NCBI RefSeq assembly: GCF_963422355.1 | Contig: NC_085093.1 | Coordinates: 3,678,001 to 3,742,000, forward strand | Length of the DNA stretch: 64,000 bases | Direction: 5' to 3' | Source of the DNA: Corticium candelabrum | Lineage: Eukaryota; Porifera; Homoscleromorpha; Homosclerophorida; Plakinidae | In this document: positions 35,275 through 51,649 of the stretch, one piece after another | How the letters are laid out: every line of letters begins with the position of its first letter | Numbering within the stretch: position 1 is the first letter of the stretch | Position numbers and translations under genes: made by a program | Notes under the pieces: generated by a model | What the model saw: the letters and a program-made list of their open reading frames with translations, nothing else | Databases searched by the model: none | What the model was told of the DNA's origin: nothing

Positions 35275-38032
35275 ATGATTCTAGCATATGGGAGCGCATT
35301 TCGTCGTCAGGTACTGCAGATCAACAGAACATGGACTGCACTGTTAGTCTGCGCTCTAAGACTTGAACTGGGTGAGGCACATCTAGTCACTTGATACGTT
35401 TGCCACTTTTATAACTCAAATTCTAACTTTCTGTGCAGTTGCTGCCAGCTCTGCTTACGTATTGATATCTCCCTCTGTTGTCTATCCAAGCCAAAACGTC
35501 TCTCTCTTTTGCATCACGTCGGGCAACCCCCAACCTACTGTGAAAGGCTGGAAGAAAGACGGAGTTTCCCTTAGACGAGACCCGCACGTGCAACTTCTCC
35601 TAGGCGGTCTTCAACTTCGGATCCAGAACGTGCAGTTAAGCGACGCAGGTCGCTACGAATGCATCACATCAGCAAAAGTCAATAACAGTTACATAGCAAC
35701 GTCGGTCTCTCTCGGTCTGTTTGTAGCAATTTCGGTTTTCTGGCGTTTTACCATTAACTCCTCGTTTTCCTGTTTATTTCTAATTATAGAACTGAGTCGA
35801 TTCGGATCGGATAGGAACGTTAGCTACGCGACCGAGGGATCGAACGCCACGCTCGCTTGCAACGGAACCGATCTGACTCTCGTCAGGTGGTATCGGGACG
35901 GCAAACTGCTCGAAGAGATTTCGCGCTATCGAGTAGGGGGAGACGGCGAAACGTTGACCATCGTCGACGTCCAGCCTTCCGACGAGGGTCGCTACACGTG
36001 CGAGGGATTCCATTCTCACGGAATCGTTCAGAGCGACGTGCTTCTTCGCGTTTTCCCGCTTCATTCCCAAGCCACGCCTACTCCAAGTCCGAGTCCAAGA
36101 GGGAATTCGACCGCAACGTGTGAGTCCTGCGTCTCCCCCATATTTTCCTGTCGCGTTGATTCGTATCTTTACCCTCGTTTCGTAGGTTTTAAGTTACATG
36201 TACGTGCGAGTGTCTCTTGCAAGTCCAATGTAACTTTGTTCTTTACGTACGACACTCGAGATTGTACTTCGTTTGTATTCCTGTTTCAAATGGTCTCGTT
36301 CAGTCTCTCCACTGAAGAGGTAGAGCAGGTGGAAGGACTCGAGAGTGTGTTTGCCTACGGAAGGGATTCTAGTGTCGCGAATGTGACCGTGGATTGTGCG
36401 GCTGGTAGAGTGTATGGGCTCGAGATATGGCCGTTTGTCAGTCGCGGGTCCGAGGAATCGGTCGTCGTGGAGAGTTATGGGTTCGATCGTTCGTTGTCGA
36501 AGAACGGTGAGCGTCGAAAGTTTGGAAGAAAGGCGGTTCGTTTTTTTGTTGAGTATCCGTTGCTGCAGATGAAACTCGTCGATGCAGACTGCACTTGTCT
36601 CAAGGTATGTACTCACTTTGTTTGTTAACATTGTGAGAAATGTGTGTTTGTTTGTTTGTTTGTTTGTGTGTGTGTTTCTTTTTCTATGTGTTTGTTTGTT
36701 TGTGTTTTTTGTGTTTGTTTTTTGCATTTTTCTGTGTTTGTTTGTTTGTGTTTTCCTGTGTGTTTGTTTGTTTGTGTGCGTGTGCAGGCTCGGATCCGGA
36801 TGGGGGTTCAGGGGTTACAACCCCCTATTTTCCAATAGGCGTGGTTTACCACTGATAAAAGAGGGACTCACTCACTGCCACTGGTAGTGTTCCACCGATA
36901 TTGCCTTACCATATACCGATACCTCGGTTTCCATGTTCACGTATCAGCCGATACCGATACCAATACCAATACTGACATTTCAATTCTTTGTTGTGGTATT
37001 AACTGTTAAATCAGAAAGATCACTGATTCAAAACAGAATCAAAAACACTTTACATTACGCGCCAAAGAGTCTTGAAATCTAAATCTGCATCTTGAACGTG
37101 TTCCAGACCATCACTTCAGCAGCCACAGCTTCTGTATACAGCTGGTACAAATAGTGAATGCAGACTCAGCAGAGACGGATCCAGGATGAGCAGTGAGGAC
37201 ACGTGCTCCCTCCTGGATTACATTGCCAAACGAAAACTTTGAATATTGCTGCTGCCAGACATTCTGTTGCAAAATGACTTCGAAGATTCAAGCTTTGACC
37301 AGTGATGAACAGGACAAATCTAGGTGGTTGGCTAAACGAGTAATGTAATTGTTGTCTAATACAACGAGACAGCTAAAGCTCTACTAACGCATCGTAGAGT
37401 ATCTACAAATTACAATTTATATTATATACATGACACACTGAAAATATCTAGACTAGAAGTTTGAGCCTCCAGGCGTATTCTAAGCACCCTCTGGATACGC
37501 CTTTGAGTCTGATCGGTCGTGTACACGCAGAGGTACAAGAGGACCTCCAACTGAAGTGGATCGGTTCGTTCTCACTCCTCCCCGAACCCCCATAAGTACG
37601 CGTCTGCCTTGCAAGGGCGGCGGAGCCAGTACGGCATAACGGTGAGTGCCGTACCACTTTGCATCCTACCACATGTTGCAAATGGTATTGGGCCAATCAG
37701 TTTGTTTCCGCCACACCACTTTCTGGCGTGCTCCGCCACCCTTGACTTGCGCACGTTACCTCATCAGATTGCACAAAAGGTTCTACTTTTGCTACCACAT
37801 GCAGATGAGCTGTTTGAACTGACTATCTCAAGCACTAAAAGCACAGTTGACCATTTTTGTATGTAACGGCCGGATCAATGCTGCTGATTTGTACATTTTA
37901 GTTCTACATGTGATTGCATTATTTCACATACGTCTAGACGGTTTACCTAGTCAGCCTAGCAGACGACTTTTAGCAATAAATAATTTATGATTGCAAGCAG
38001 ATCAACCCCCTCTTTCCAACATTTCTAGATCT

Positions 38033-38114
<82 letters not shown>

Positions 38115-38119
38115 TGTGT

Positions 38120-38160
<41 letters not shown>

Positions 38161-38732
38161 TGTGTGTGTGCATGTGAGTGCGCGACTGTGCGTATACTCA
38201 CCGTGTCACACATTTCTTACGTCTCAACCTCTTTCTGCAGAGCTCCACTAACACCGAGATTGCTGACAATTTAAACAATCTACTGGTCGACATTTTGCAA
38301 ACATCTTCAAACCATAATTTTTCAAATGCTTTGTTTGAAACAAACTCCGCTCGATCACAAATGATCGTGAGAACTCCCCTCAACTCTCCCTCCCTATACA
38401 AAACCCTCAAAATGATAAACAGCGTATCGAGAGCCATCAGACAACGAGACATAAATATCGTTGGCCGTGGCGGTTGTGCGCTGAGCTTTGACGTTGATTG
38501 CAAAGTGTTGTTTGCCAGAGGCATCACAAAGGCTTGCACAACAGATGACGACGATGTCTGCTCTCAAACAGTCAGCAGCACTACCACAGAGGTAGAAGTA
38601 CAATCGAGCAGCGCTAACGCCCAAGTCACTACACTGACTGTGATACTAATTGCTGTTGGGGTAGTGATGACGTTTGGGGTTTTGGCAATTATATATTGTC
38701 GTAGGAAACGTAGTCAGACATACCAAATTTAA
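35275..38732 (+). CDS. Ig receptor-like membrane protein B
   Basis: Five exons: 35275-35371, 35439-35714, 35790-36119, 36186-36604, 38241-38732; phases 1,1,1,0; 537 residues. The first exon ends in a hydrophobic signal ([12 protein letters not shown]). The second encodes an Ig domain ([17 protein letters not shown] … [13 protein letters not shown]), the third another ([15 protein letters not shown] … [15 protein letters not shown]) plus a Pro/Ser linker. The fourth and fifth encode about 260 extracellular residues that I do not recognise (a SEA-like fold is possible), then a Thr/Ser/Val stalk, a membrane segment ([18 protein letters not shown]) and the very short tail [12 protein letters not shown]. 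In exon 4 an internal GTGAGC…CTGCAG pair could be an intron, but removing it breaks the frame with exon 5, so I read it through. Confidence 0.75.
36605..38240 (+). other. Large intron of receptor gene B with repeats
   Basis: Begins with TTTG/TGTG-rich sequence (36640-36785), then a copy of the dispersed motif with GGATCCGGATGGGGG and GTTACAACCCC (36785-36840), unrecognised sequence, and a long (TG)n run at 38034-38170 shortly before the acceptor. Confidence 0.65.
38034..38175. repeat. (TG)n microsatellite
   Basis: About 70 TG units with a few T/A interruptions, 65 bases upstream of the last exon of receptor gene B. Confidence 0.95.
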
Positions 38733-39859
38733 TTAATTAATTAATTAATCAAAATTAATTAATTGAGTGATTTTTGTAGTAGAATTTTCAGTCAGCGTAA
38801 AAACGGTTTGGACATACGCGAATCGGTTGCTAGCTATCGACGCGTTGTTATATATACACTCGTTGCATTCTTAGTGGACGAAAAGAAATGTAGTTAATTA
38901 AGAGACGATTGTGTCCATGATAGAGATATCCCGGATGTAACGGTACCACTCTGTCGGTCACGTGCGAGATTGCAGGTATCGAGGAGACTACAAGAAGGAA
39001 TCAGCGGATCTGTTAGCGGTTTATTAGCTTTATTCGTTGTTGCCGGTCCTTCTCTACTGGTGCGAACGTTTTGCGTTGTTTTACTTTTGCCGAGGAGGTT
39101 AGTTGGATGTTTTAGATTCGAGATTTCGTTTGTTTTTTGTTTGGGCTTCACGTTTAGTCGTGGTCGTTTAAATATCGTCCAATTAACTTTGTTTAGATGA
39201 ATTTCGAGTTCATGTACGCATGCGCTCTAGACCTCTTTTTGTCCTAGTTAATTAACGTCTAGCTTTTATGGGCTGACTCAACTGCATGGTGTCTATTCTC
39301 ACATGACATCATGATGTCTCTTGTATTGCCTAATGATCACATTAGGGTGTCTACACTGACGGTAAGGATACAGTACAATTGTAAATTGTTTGTCTGGTTA
39401 GAACGATTTGCTTCTAGGGTTAATTGTTGTTACGTTGTGTGTACTTGTTTTGTTTTGGAAATATCTGAGTATTGACAAAAAACAGACAGACAGACAATTA
39501 AATTTAGATGATTGTGGAGAAGCTCATAACGATGGCCAAGGGGCAGATGCAGAATGAGAGGACAATGAAAGTTATTTGGATTACTATTCAGATGTGGATA
39601 TTAAGTATTTTTGCTCTTTTGCACGTGTCATTGAAGCTATTTTAGTTAGAGTTGCTTATGTAATTATACTATTTAGCAGACTGTCATTCACAATAGGGTT
39701 GTGTTGATTTATAAGTGTGCTTTCGATGCACAAGCAATTCTAAAGAAAAATAGATATGAAAATTTTCTTGGTAGCAGACATTGATTGTTATCTTTGTTAC
39801 AAACAGTTGTTTTAATAATCTTTCTTTACATGGGCACGTTCATGACTTTGCGATTACAA

Positions 39860-40290
39860 AATATACATCAATACATACATGACACACATACATATATACA
39901 AATATGCATCAATACATACATGACATACATACATACATACATACAAATATAGATCAATACATACATGACATACATACATATATACAAATATACATCAATA
40001 CATACATGACATACATACATACATACAAATATACATCAATACATACATGACATACATACTTACATACAAATATACATCAATACATACATGACATACAGAC
40101 ATATATACAAATATACATCAATACATACATGACATACATACATACATACAAATATACATCAATACATACATGACATACAGACATATATACAAATATACAT
40201 CAATACATACATGACATACATACATACATACAAATATACATCAATACATACATGGCATACATACATGTATACATAAATACATACATAGGT
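39860..40290. repeat. Tandem repeat, ~41-bp unit (CATA-rich)
   Basis: About ten imperfect units built of ATACATCAATACATACATGA followed by CATACATACATACATACAAAT. Units alternate between CATACATACATAC and CAGACATATATAC versions, so a two-unit higher order is visible. Confidence 0.85.
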
Positions 40291-40384
40291 ACATACATCT
40301 AGAGTAGATAGGTAGACATGACAGAGTAAACTGTCGATTTCAACAGATCTCAATTGTGGCTTGGCTTTGTCTGTACTTGACGCG

Positions 40385-40417
40385 CGCGCACACACACGCA
40401 CACACACACACACCACA

Positions 40418-40463
<46 letters not shown>

Positions 40464-40464
40464 C

Positions 40465-40509
<45 letters not shown>

Positions 40510-40520
40510 ACACACACACT
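40385..40520. repeat. (CA)n microsatellite, interrupted
   Basis: CA run with CACC and CTACACACG interruptions, following a short CG run. Confidence 0.95.
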
Positions 40521-40641
40521 TAAAGCAATTAGACTAAAATTACTATCTATATTTAGAGGGCCATGTCCAGGCGGACTTCTATGTCACCAGAAACGCAAGC
40601 CTTCGCGCAGACTGCACACACAGGGAACAGACATCAACATT

Positions 40642-41025
40642 TCATACAGATTTCGTACTCGGTATTGTCACCGTCGCGTTTTCTTCCTCGCCACGTGACG
40701 ACGAGGAATGCGTGAGCGGTGTCTCGGATTTCACATCTTTTGTCTTGCCAGGTGTAGTCACAGCGGGAGTGCCACTGATCCTGTCTATCAAACGCAAACA
40801 TCGCGCGATCACGTGCGCATCTTTCCGCGCTGTAGCTCCACTCGTGCACGTCACAGCAAGTGGGTATGCTTTGTTCTTATCGCGATGCACAATCGCGACC
40901 GTCTGTACTGTTGGTGTGCCGTAGAATAGAACGAGAACGAAAGAAGAGGTGAGACGGGCTCCGCCTACTCTCCGTTCACGTGACCGAACAAAATCCACGT
41001 CGGTCAAATCGTTGCAGCGGACCAA
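40642..41025 (-). CDS. Hypothetical protein, possible PTB-like fragment
   Basis: One open frame of 127 codons on the minus strand begins MVRCNDLTDVDFVRSRERR. Its middle (VQTVAIVHRDKNKAYPLAVT … RKDAHVIARCLRLIDRI) has an alternating beta-strand pattern followed by a helix, as in the second half of PTB/PID domains, and codon use looks protein-like. The tail is Ser/Glu/Thr-rich and ends PSTKSV. No introns or further exons were placed. It may be a small intronless gene, the end of a larger one, or chance. Confidence 0.35.
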   Translation of the reverse strand: MVRCNDLTDVDFVRSRERRVGGARLTSSFVLVLFYGTPTVQTVAIVHRDKNKAYPLAVTCTSGATARKDAHVIARCLRLIDRISGTPAVTTPGKTKDVKSETPLTHSSSSRGEEENATVTIPSTKSV

Positions 41026-41303
41026 GTCAGCTCTGATTCACTTTACCGGTTAGCTCATTTCTGTTGGTTCATTCGCATGAAACATGTGTCTAACAGAGAG
41101 TGGAAATGTAGGTAGAACGGTGCAGGACGGTAAAGGTGCATGTAAAGTTAGCTTGCTATCAAACTGTTCTCGTCGTTTCGTCGTCGTTTCGTCGGTTCTC
41201 AACGACGTCAACGATTCGCGCGAGACGACAAGCTTGAATCTACGCTGAAGACACTATAGACGCCCTCGACCCTGCTGGTTATCACGTGCACGAGCTGTGC
41301 TTC

Positions 41304-44884
<3,581 letters not shown>

Positions 44885-47044
44885 CTGCTGAGTTTGAACA
44901 ATAAATTGGAACACCCGATCGGTCGGTAGAAGTAAGTTATTGTTGAGTTATTATTGTTAAGTTATTGTTGTTATTTATTGTAGCGGTTTATAATTTATTG
45001 AAGTTTTTGTAGATTTGATCCTATTGTTGTCTAATTAATTAATCGATATCGTTTGTAGCTATTGTATCAATAGTGACAGATTTGAGGTTACAAACAGTTC
45101 AGATGTGGTAGTGCGTAGTTGTACCGACATATAAAGGTGTTATCAGTTCATTATGCCTTAGTGCGCTTACTCAATGGAGGCATACAGTACTCTGCGTACG
45201 CCTGTGTGTTTTGTGTGTTACCGCTGTATCTCCTTCCTCAGGGGCAGTGGAACTGACCGGGGGGGGGGGGGGGGGGAGAATATCAGAATTGGGGGTATCG
45301 CCCCTCCAATAGTGGACTCTATGTAATGGTACTTTGTTTCAGCGAACAGTGATTGGACACAATACTTTGGAAGTTTGGTTGCTTGCGAGTAGAACTGATA
45401 TTGGATGGTGTTGCAGTTGACTCACTCGATACACATTCGTGTGATCATGTGTACGCGTGTACGTGTGCATGCTGCTCTGCCAGTCTGGCTACGTTTGTCA
45501 CAGATTAATCAATGACAAACCAACCATATTCAGTTAAAAATCCAAATGGTGGCAGTCTGTTACGAAATATCCCCCCCAATCCAATTATGCAAAGAGACTT
45601 TCCCCATCCCTGATTTCAACAGGGGTCCTAGTGGGTCACCAAACAGGTAAGAAGTGATATTTACTTGGATATTGACTCATGGATATCGATTTACAAGCTA
45701 AAGCTTTGTTTGTTTTTAGGTTAGTACTGATTTTTCAGTGCGCATGCGTACCTTTGTATCTACATGTACAATTTGCCAGGCCTAGGATTCAGATGCATGC
45801 TGTAGTGCGTACTCTCGTCAGTTGAGTTCTAGAAATTGGCTTCTGTGGAATATGATATTAATTAATCATTAATTAATTAAGGAATCTGGAGGCACTGAAT
45901 GCCTCTCAACGCCACCTAGAGGACTTCTTTAGGTAAGAAGTTTTGTTGGATTTATTATTAACAAGTAATACTGTCAATGGTTGTTCTATAGAGCGTAATA
46001 AAATTTTTTTATTGAGCATGCGCAATAGAAGTATCCGGTATCTGCCGTGTGCCTTACTAAAGTTAATTAGAACTTTGAGTGACTGGTTGTTTGCACACTG
46101 AGGCATCGGCCCTCCCGTGCTTTCTATTGCCTCAGTGACAGTGGTATCGTTCTTGGGGGGCATGAAGGGGCACGAACCATTTGTGGATTCTTGGACAATA
46201 CTGGGGGTTGCCGTTGTGACGATGATGGGGCAAATTGTGGCCTCAGACTAGTTTATTGTATACTTGAGTTATCAGTTTGCCAAGGTATTCAGAGCTTGAC
46301 TGTTTAATTTAATTGTGGAGAAACATATTACTAGATCCGGGCCTGTACATAGAATCTAAATTGAGTGATCAGGCCATGATCCAGGTATGTTTGAAAGAGG
46401 GGTTGATCTGGTAGCAGTCATAAAGGTTTAACTAATTTTATCTCTTCTAATGAATTATTTATTGCTAAAAGTTAACTACATATTAATTTGCTAGGCTGAC
46501 TATACTAGCTAGACACCGTAACACTTATCAAGGTATGTGAAATATTTATGCAATCACCTGTAAAAATATCTGCAAATCAGCAGCATTGATAGGGTCGTTA
46601 CGTGCAAAACTGCTTTTAGTCTAGTCTGGACAGTCTCTAGATTTTCAGTCTAGAATGTTCAAAAAGGTAGCAAAAGCAGAACTTTAGTGTTATACCTGAC
46701 GAGATGTGTGCAAAGGCAGCAGCCATCACATACAAATTTTCGTAATTTACTCTACGCGCCTGGGTGCGAGACAGTACGCACTCGCTATCAGTGATGAACC
46801 ATGTCTAATGCCAAAGAGGGGTTGTGACCCCTTGAACCCTCGTTTGGATCTGGGCCTGCTATACTCGCCAACACAAGTCTAGACAGCTTGTCTAACTACA
46901 ATTACAACTGGCTCACCGCTACTCTAAATAGATGCTAACACACGAATGCTCAGTCTATCCATACACTAGACTATACTAACGCTATGTCAAGCTAGGAGTG
47001 CACATACATGTACCTGTATGCTATGAAAACTGTATTTTGATATG
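44885..47044. other. Intergenic region, no supported gene
   Basis: Contains poly-G at 45257-45277, a TTAATTAATTAATTAA-rich spot near 45855, and two copies of the dispersed motif with GATCCGGGCCTG or GATCTGGGCCTG (46330-46350 and 46805-46865, the latter with GGGGTTGTGACCCC). No coding region is seen. Confidence 0.5.
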
Positions 47045-48195
47045 TCAGACAGTCGTTTCGGATCTAGTTTCAAACGAGCCCTGCAATCGCTTATCCAACT
47101 CGTCCAATCGCCTACCCAACTCCTCCAACATGTCAATGATCTCCACGTATTTCTGATTGTCATATTCTCTCAGTGACTGAATAGTTGTGGACAAGCAAGG
47201 AACAACTTCATTACTAGGAGCCTGATTCTTTGCAGCATCCAGTAAAGGCTTCAACATGCGTGCTAGCTTTGCGTCACTCTCTCGGATTGCATTCGAAATA
47301 GCCGTTTGGATTTCTTCTCTTATTGTCAACAGAATTAGATTCATCTGTTCATCTACAAATATCAACAGGTATAGCACTGCATGTATACTCTAGGAGGTGC
47401 CAATGTTTTGACTAATCTCGTACTTGGAGAGCTGGAACTGGAACAACACGGAAGGTATCTTCTATTAAACAGATCTATATGCATGACAGAAAACTTGTAC
47501 TATAGATTCACTAAAAGAAAAAGACATTACGTTGGTACCTCTTTTAGGCAAATATTTTGAGACGAGACCACATTTCCAAACAAGTGTGCTGAGAGTCACT
47601 ATTGACAAACCAAGCAGTACAGAAACGGCGACAACAATCGCTACTACCAGACTGTTTGCTAACGACGATGCTAGGTAGCTAGCTATGGTTGGTGACTCAG
47701 TAGTAGATGACGACCTGAAAGAAAATTTATACGGATGTTAAGTTAAAGTTGATGGACTGCATGCATATGATATGTTACTGTAGCTCATATATACATGTAT
47801 GTCATGTGCAGAGCGTTGATATGGACAGACTGTACATGTCTATAGTTTTTTCGGGTAATTTGAGAGGATTAGGAGTATATATAGGGTTATAGGGTTAGGG
47901 TTAGCCTAATAGGACTAGAAGGTTAGGGGTTACGGTTAGGCCGGGTTAGGGCTATAGAGTTAGGGTTAGGTATGCATGATTTGTATTAGTAATCCATGGT
48001 TTGTACAGGCAATCCATGGGTTGTCCAAATCCGCGCTTTGCACACAGCATATACATACAGTAGGCTGCATACTCTATAGATGATACCTTAATATTTCATT
48101 TGTATCTTCTGTGTTGTTGCTTTTCGCATTTTTCGTTGCATTTTGTCTTCTATTTGGTGTTGGACTGGTCGTATTCCGCAAATTCTTATCGTTGA
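47045..48195 (-). CDS. Membrane protein D, 3' exons only (receptor-like)
   Basis: Three minus-strand exons join in frame: 48195-48087 (Asn/Thr/Ser-rich stalk, NLRNTTSPTPNRRQN), 47714-47539 (SSSTTESPTIASYLASSLAN, then the membrane segment LVVAIVVAVSVLLGLSIVTL) and 47352-47045 (a helical cytoplasmic tail with ISNAIRESDAKLARMLKPLL and DMLEELGRRLDELDKRLQGS, likely coiled coil), stop at 47045-47047. Phases are 1 in, 2, 1. The plan (stalk, membrane segment, coiled-coil tail) equals that of receptor genes A and E. The 5' part with any Ig exons was not found; a LINE begins about 50 bases upstream of the stalk exon, so the gene is either cut off or has a very large intron. Confidence 0.6.
47884..47971. 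repeat. Degenerate telomere-like repeat (TTAGGG)n
   Basis: GGGTTATAGGGTTAGGGTTA and several further GGTTAGGG/GGTTAGGT units within ~90 bases of intron between the first two exons of gene D. Probably an interstitial telomeric-like stretch. Confidence 0.65.
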
Positions 48196-48249
48196 CTACA
48201 AATTGAACTATCAGTTATTATGAATGAATAAAGATATTGTTTATACCAA

Positions 48250-51200
48250 CTAACTTGGTGTGTAAGTCGTAGTAAGGCCATCTCTTGGACGACACATAAC
48301 GTTTACCTCGGGGCTTGCGCAATACTTTGATCTCCTTGTCGATGACGTCATCCAACAAGAGTAGTTGTGATGCGGTGGGAGACCTTCAAACACTCCCGTA
48401 TCATCTGCATGAAAGGATCAGAACTGTCAGCAAGGTAACAGTTCAGCCTCACAATACAAGATTGATATGTTGACTCAATCTGTTGTAACCCCCTACCCCC
48501 TCGCTGCAAGGAGCGTACAGTCGGTCAACGTCTGCAGCAGAATGGTGGACACCGTGCATAGAGAGGAGCTTTCTGGTCCGTCGATGGAGCTGCTGCAGGT
48601 CCGTGCACCCCCAATGAATGACGCCAAAACCGTAAGTGAGAACCGGTAGTGCAAACCCATTGATGGCTAGAATCTTGTTCCGACCATACAACTCAGTCCG
48701 GAGAACCACCTTCACTCTGCGCAAGTACTCACGACGGAGTCTCTCCCGCATCATGCTGTGCTCAATACCGTTACTCTCATCTACACCCAACTACTTGTAG
48801 ACTTGACATGGTTCCAGACAGTTGATGGTGTCCGTTTTTCCTACCGTCACTCCAGAGTTGTGTCCAGATAGCCTGCCGTTGACAAAGTGTGCAACAGCAC
48901 ATTTGTCCAGACCAAACTTCACCTGGATGTCATCAGAGAAGGTACGAACCGTGTGCAACAACCCGTCCAACTGACCAGAGTTTCTGCCATACAGCTTCAG
49001 ATCATCCATGTAAAGTAGATGACTGATAAGCTGACGTTTGGCAGTCTCACCATGCCCAGTGGTCATCCGGTAGCCGTAACCGGTTCTGTTCAGCTCCTTG
49101 CTCAGAGGATTGAGAGCCATACAGAAGAGAAGTGGAGAAAGTGAGTCACCTTGGAAAATACCCCTTCTGATCTGCATAAGCCTTGTCTTGATAGTACTAT
49201 TCCCGTAACAAAGCACCATCGATGTCCTCCAACTCTTCATCACACGTTACAGAAACCCGCACAAGACTGGACTGATCTTATGCAGCTGAAGGCAGTGGAG
49301 CAACCAACTGTGTGGCACGCTGTCATAGGCTTTCTGGTAGTCCACCCAAGCCATGCTCAAGCTCTTGTGCCTGGTCCTACAGTCTTCGGTAAGCAGCTTG
49401 TTGATCAACAGCTGATCCTTTGCACCAAAAGATCCCTGTCGACAACCCTTCTGCTCAGGAGCCATGAGGTTTCTCTGATCCAAATGCCCTGCAATCCTCT
49501 GCCTGATGACTGAGGTGAGGGTCTTATAGAAGACAGACAGACACGTGATAGGCCGCTAATTTTTGGCCTGGTCAGTCTTGTCATTCTTAGGAATCAGAGT
49601 AGTTATTCCTTGAGACAACCAGTCGGGTACAGAGTCTGGATTCTGAACATGCAGGTTGTAGTTACGAGTCAGATCACTGTGAAGACACGTGATACGCTTG
49701 ACCCAGAAACCATAAACCTTGTCTGGACCAGGAGACTTCCAGTTCCCCATCCTTTTGAGACACAATGTGACCTCATTGTCTGAGATAGGTAACCACTGCT
49801 GCTCATCTTTCCGGTGCGTCTCGCCATCGGTTTGACGTCTCATCCAAAAGGCAGACTCATTGTGATGTACCTCAGTTTCTAGGATACCACCCCAATACTG
49901 CTCGATCTCAGACTCGGATGGCGGGGAAGTGATCTGGATAGTCTGCTTATCCAGCTCTCTGTAAAACCGTCCAGCATCTCGTTGAAACAAACCATTCTGG
50001 CGAAGTCTCTTACGATTCTTCTCCAGCCTCCTGGTCCGCTCGACCTTGGACTTAAGTTCCATTTTCAATCGATTGATGGAGATCTCACAACTCTCCGAAC
50101 AGGAAATGCCCAACCGATGCCGAAGACGTCGGAGTTCATGTAACATACGAATGCCCAATGAACCCTTTCTAATCTCCAGCAACAGTGAGATCGCACGTCG
50201 AAGTTTGAGAATCTCTATATCCAGCCTTTGTCTCCATGTCGGTGTTTGAGAATTGGTTGACTTCGTCGTCTTTAAGCCCTGCCTTTTGGACACTAGCGAA
50301 GCAGCAGAGTATACCAGGTAACTGATTTCACTCATATCTGGTTCATCCTTCAACCAACTGATGATCGTGTTCAGATCACCAATAAGCTTCAGGGTTCCAC
50401 TGTTCACAAAGATCCTTGGAAGACATTGTCTCTCACAGATAGGAATTTGCCTGACTTTCTGCAACTCCTCAAGAAACTCTCGACGAAGTACAGGATCCAC
50501 AGCAGCATCACAATCAAGCGAAAGACCATCCTCCATTTGGCAGCAGTCTGGACTGAGTTGAGATGAAGGAGTTTCCATCCTTTCTAGCCGAGAAGCTATA
50601 CTAGGATGTGTAGTCATCAGATCAGAGCTCACAGAGTCACAAGGGGATGGTGATTCCCTGATAGCACTGCACTGAACTGAATCCAAAGTGTCATCTACGG
50701 ATAGGATATCACCACTATCTCTTGCAGATGAGCAGTCCTTAGAGAGAACAGTGACTGACTGAACAAGGGAGCCATCTTCCAAGTGATTAGCAAACTCATG
50801 ATCCTCTTGCATCATTGACACGACAGGTTTCCCACCACGTGCAGCAGGCGCCATCCTGACTGAAGCCATGCAAGGTGACACATTGCCAAGCAAAGGCGTG
50901 ACAACTGAGCTATCAGCTGATAGAGCAGAAACCACATCCAACGCCGACATCTGCACACCAGGACAAACATCAGTCGTAACAGATAACAAACCTGAGACGG
51001 GCTTTCCATCCTGTGCGGCCTCGCGTTTAATCTCCTCCAACTCTGATTCAGTCAGACTTCCAGAAGTTAAGAGATATCGCTTCTGGTCTGCCAAACGCTG
51101 CTCAGAGACGTCAATCAGAGAAGGATTTCGTTCACACCACAGCTGATGCATGGGTTTTCTGAAAGCAGAGAACTTGCATGACAACAGCACGTGGTAATAA

Positions 51201-51529
51201 CAAAACATCACTTTCCTATTCATTTGTCGCGTCCATTTCCTTCGTCTTGTTGCATTGCCGTTCCCGTTAGCCGAAACACAAGATTCGCTAGGAACGGTGG
51301 GCATCACAGTAGTCTCGTCAGCGGGATTTGAAGCCAAATTCAAATCAGACGCCGCACGAGAGATGGTTCGACCAGTCGCCCTACGCCCAGAACTATTCCT
51401 GGTCTTCCGAACAGCTCCAGTGATTCCAGATGCCGACTTTTCAAGCCCTGTCCTGGTTTCCCGACAAGGAACGCGCTCCTCAGCTAGCTCTGAGACGAGC
51501 GATACAGCTAGACGTCCATCTTCCATCAA
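48250..51529 (-). mobile_element. LINE (non-LTR retrotransposon), N-terminal and reverse transcriptase part, defective
   Basis: Minus strand. An open frame of 657 codons starts at 51529 with a long charged N-terminal region and enters the reverse transcriptase (NWKSPGPDKVYGFWVKR, ITTLIPKNDKTDQAKN). The following parts lie in other frames: the region around 49480-49250 (GCRQGSFGAKDQLLINKLL, VDYQKAYDSVPHSW), 49243-48791 (GIFQGDSLSPLLF, catalytic YMDD in HLLYMDDLKLYG) and 48790-48250 (thumb region, INGFALPVLTYGFG). At least three frame changes and a stop near 48450 break it. The reading runs out near 48250, before the endonuclease domain. With the neighbouring restriction-like endonuclease fragment it belongs to the group of early-branching LINEs (R2/R4/NeSL/CRE type); the clade is not settled. 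Confidence 0.88.
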
Positions 51530-51649
51530 TATCCGGATTTATTAATTTAAATGTGTGTCGTGCTCAACCAGATCAGTCTGGTTTGTAAAGTCTATTACAA
51601 GTACCGGAAGCAAGCCCTGCTTCAGAAGTACTTAGACCATCACGGCTGT

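Larger units (their letters stand above)
38733..40640. other. Intergenic region with tandem repeats
   Basis: Starts with TTAATTAATTAATTAATTAA-like sequence (38730-38765). 39860-40290 and 40385-40520 are tandem repeats listed separately. No gene is supported in the remainder. Confidence 0.5.

Noticed and set aside
47400-47465. Extra small exon of gene D (EDTFRVVPVPALQ)
   Set aside because: Its donor leaves phase 0 while the next exon needs phase 1; direct joining of 47539 to 47352 keeps the frame.
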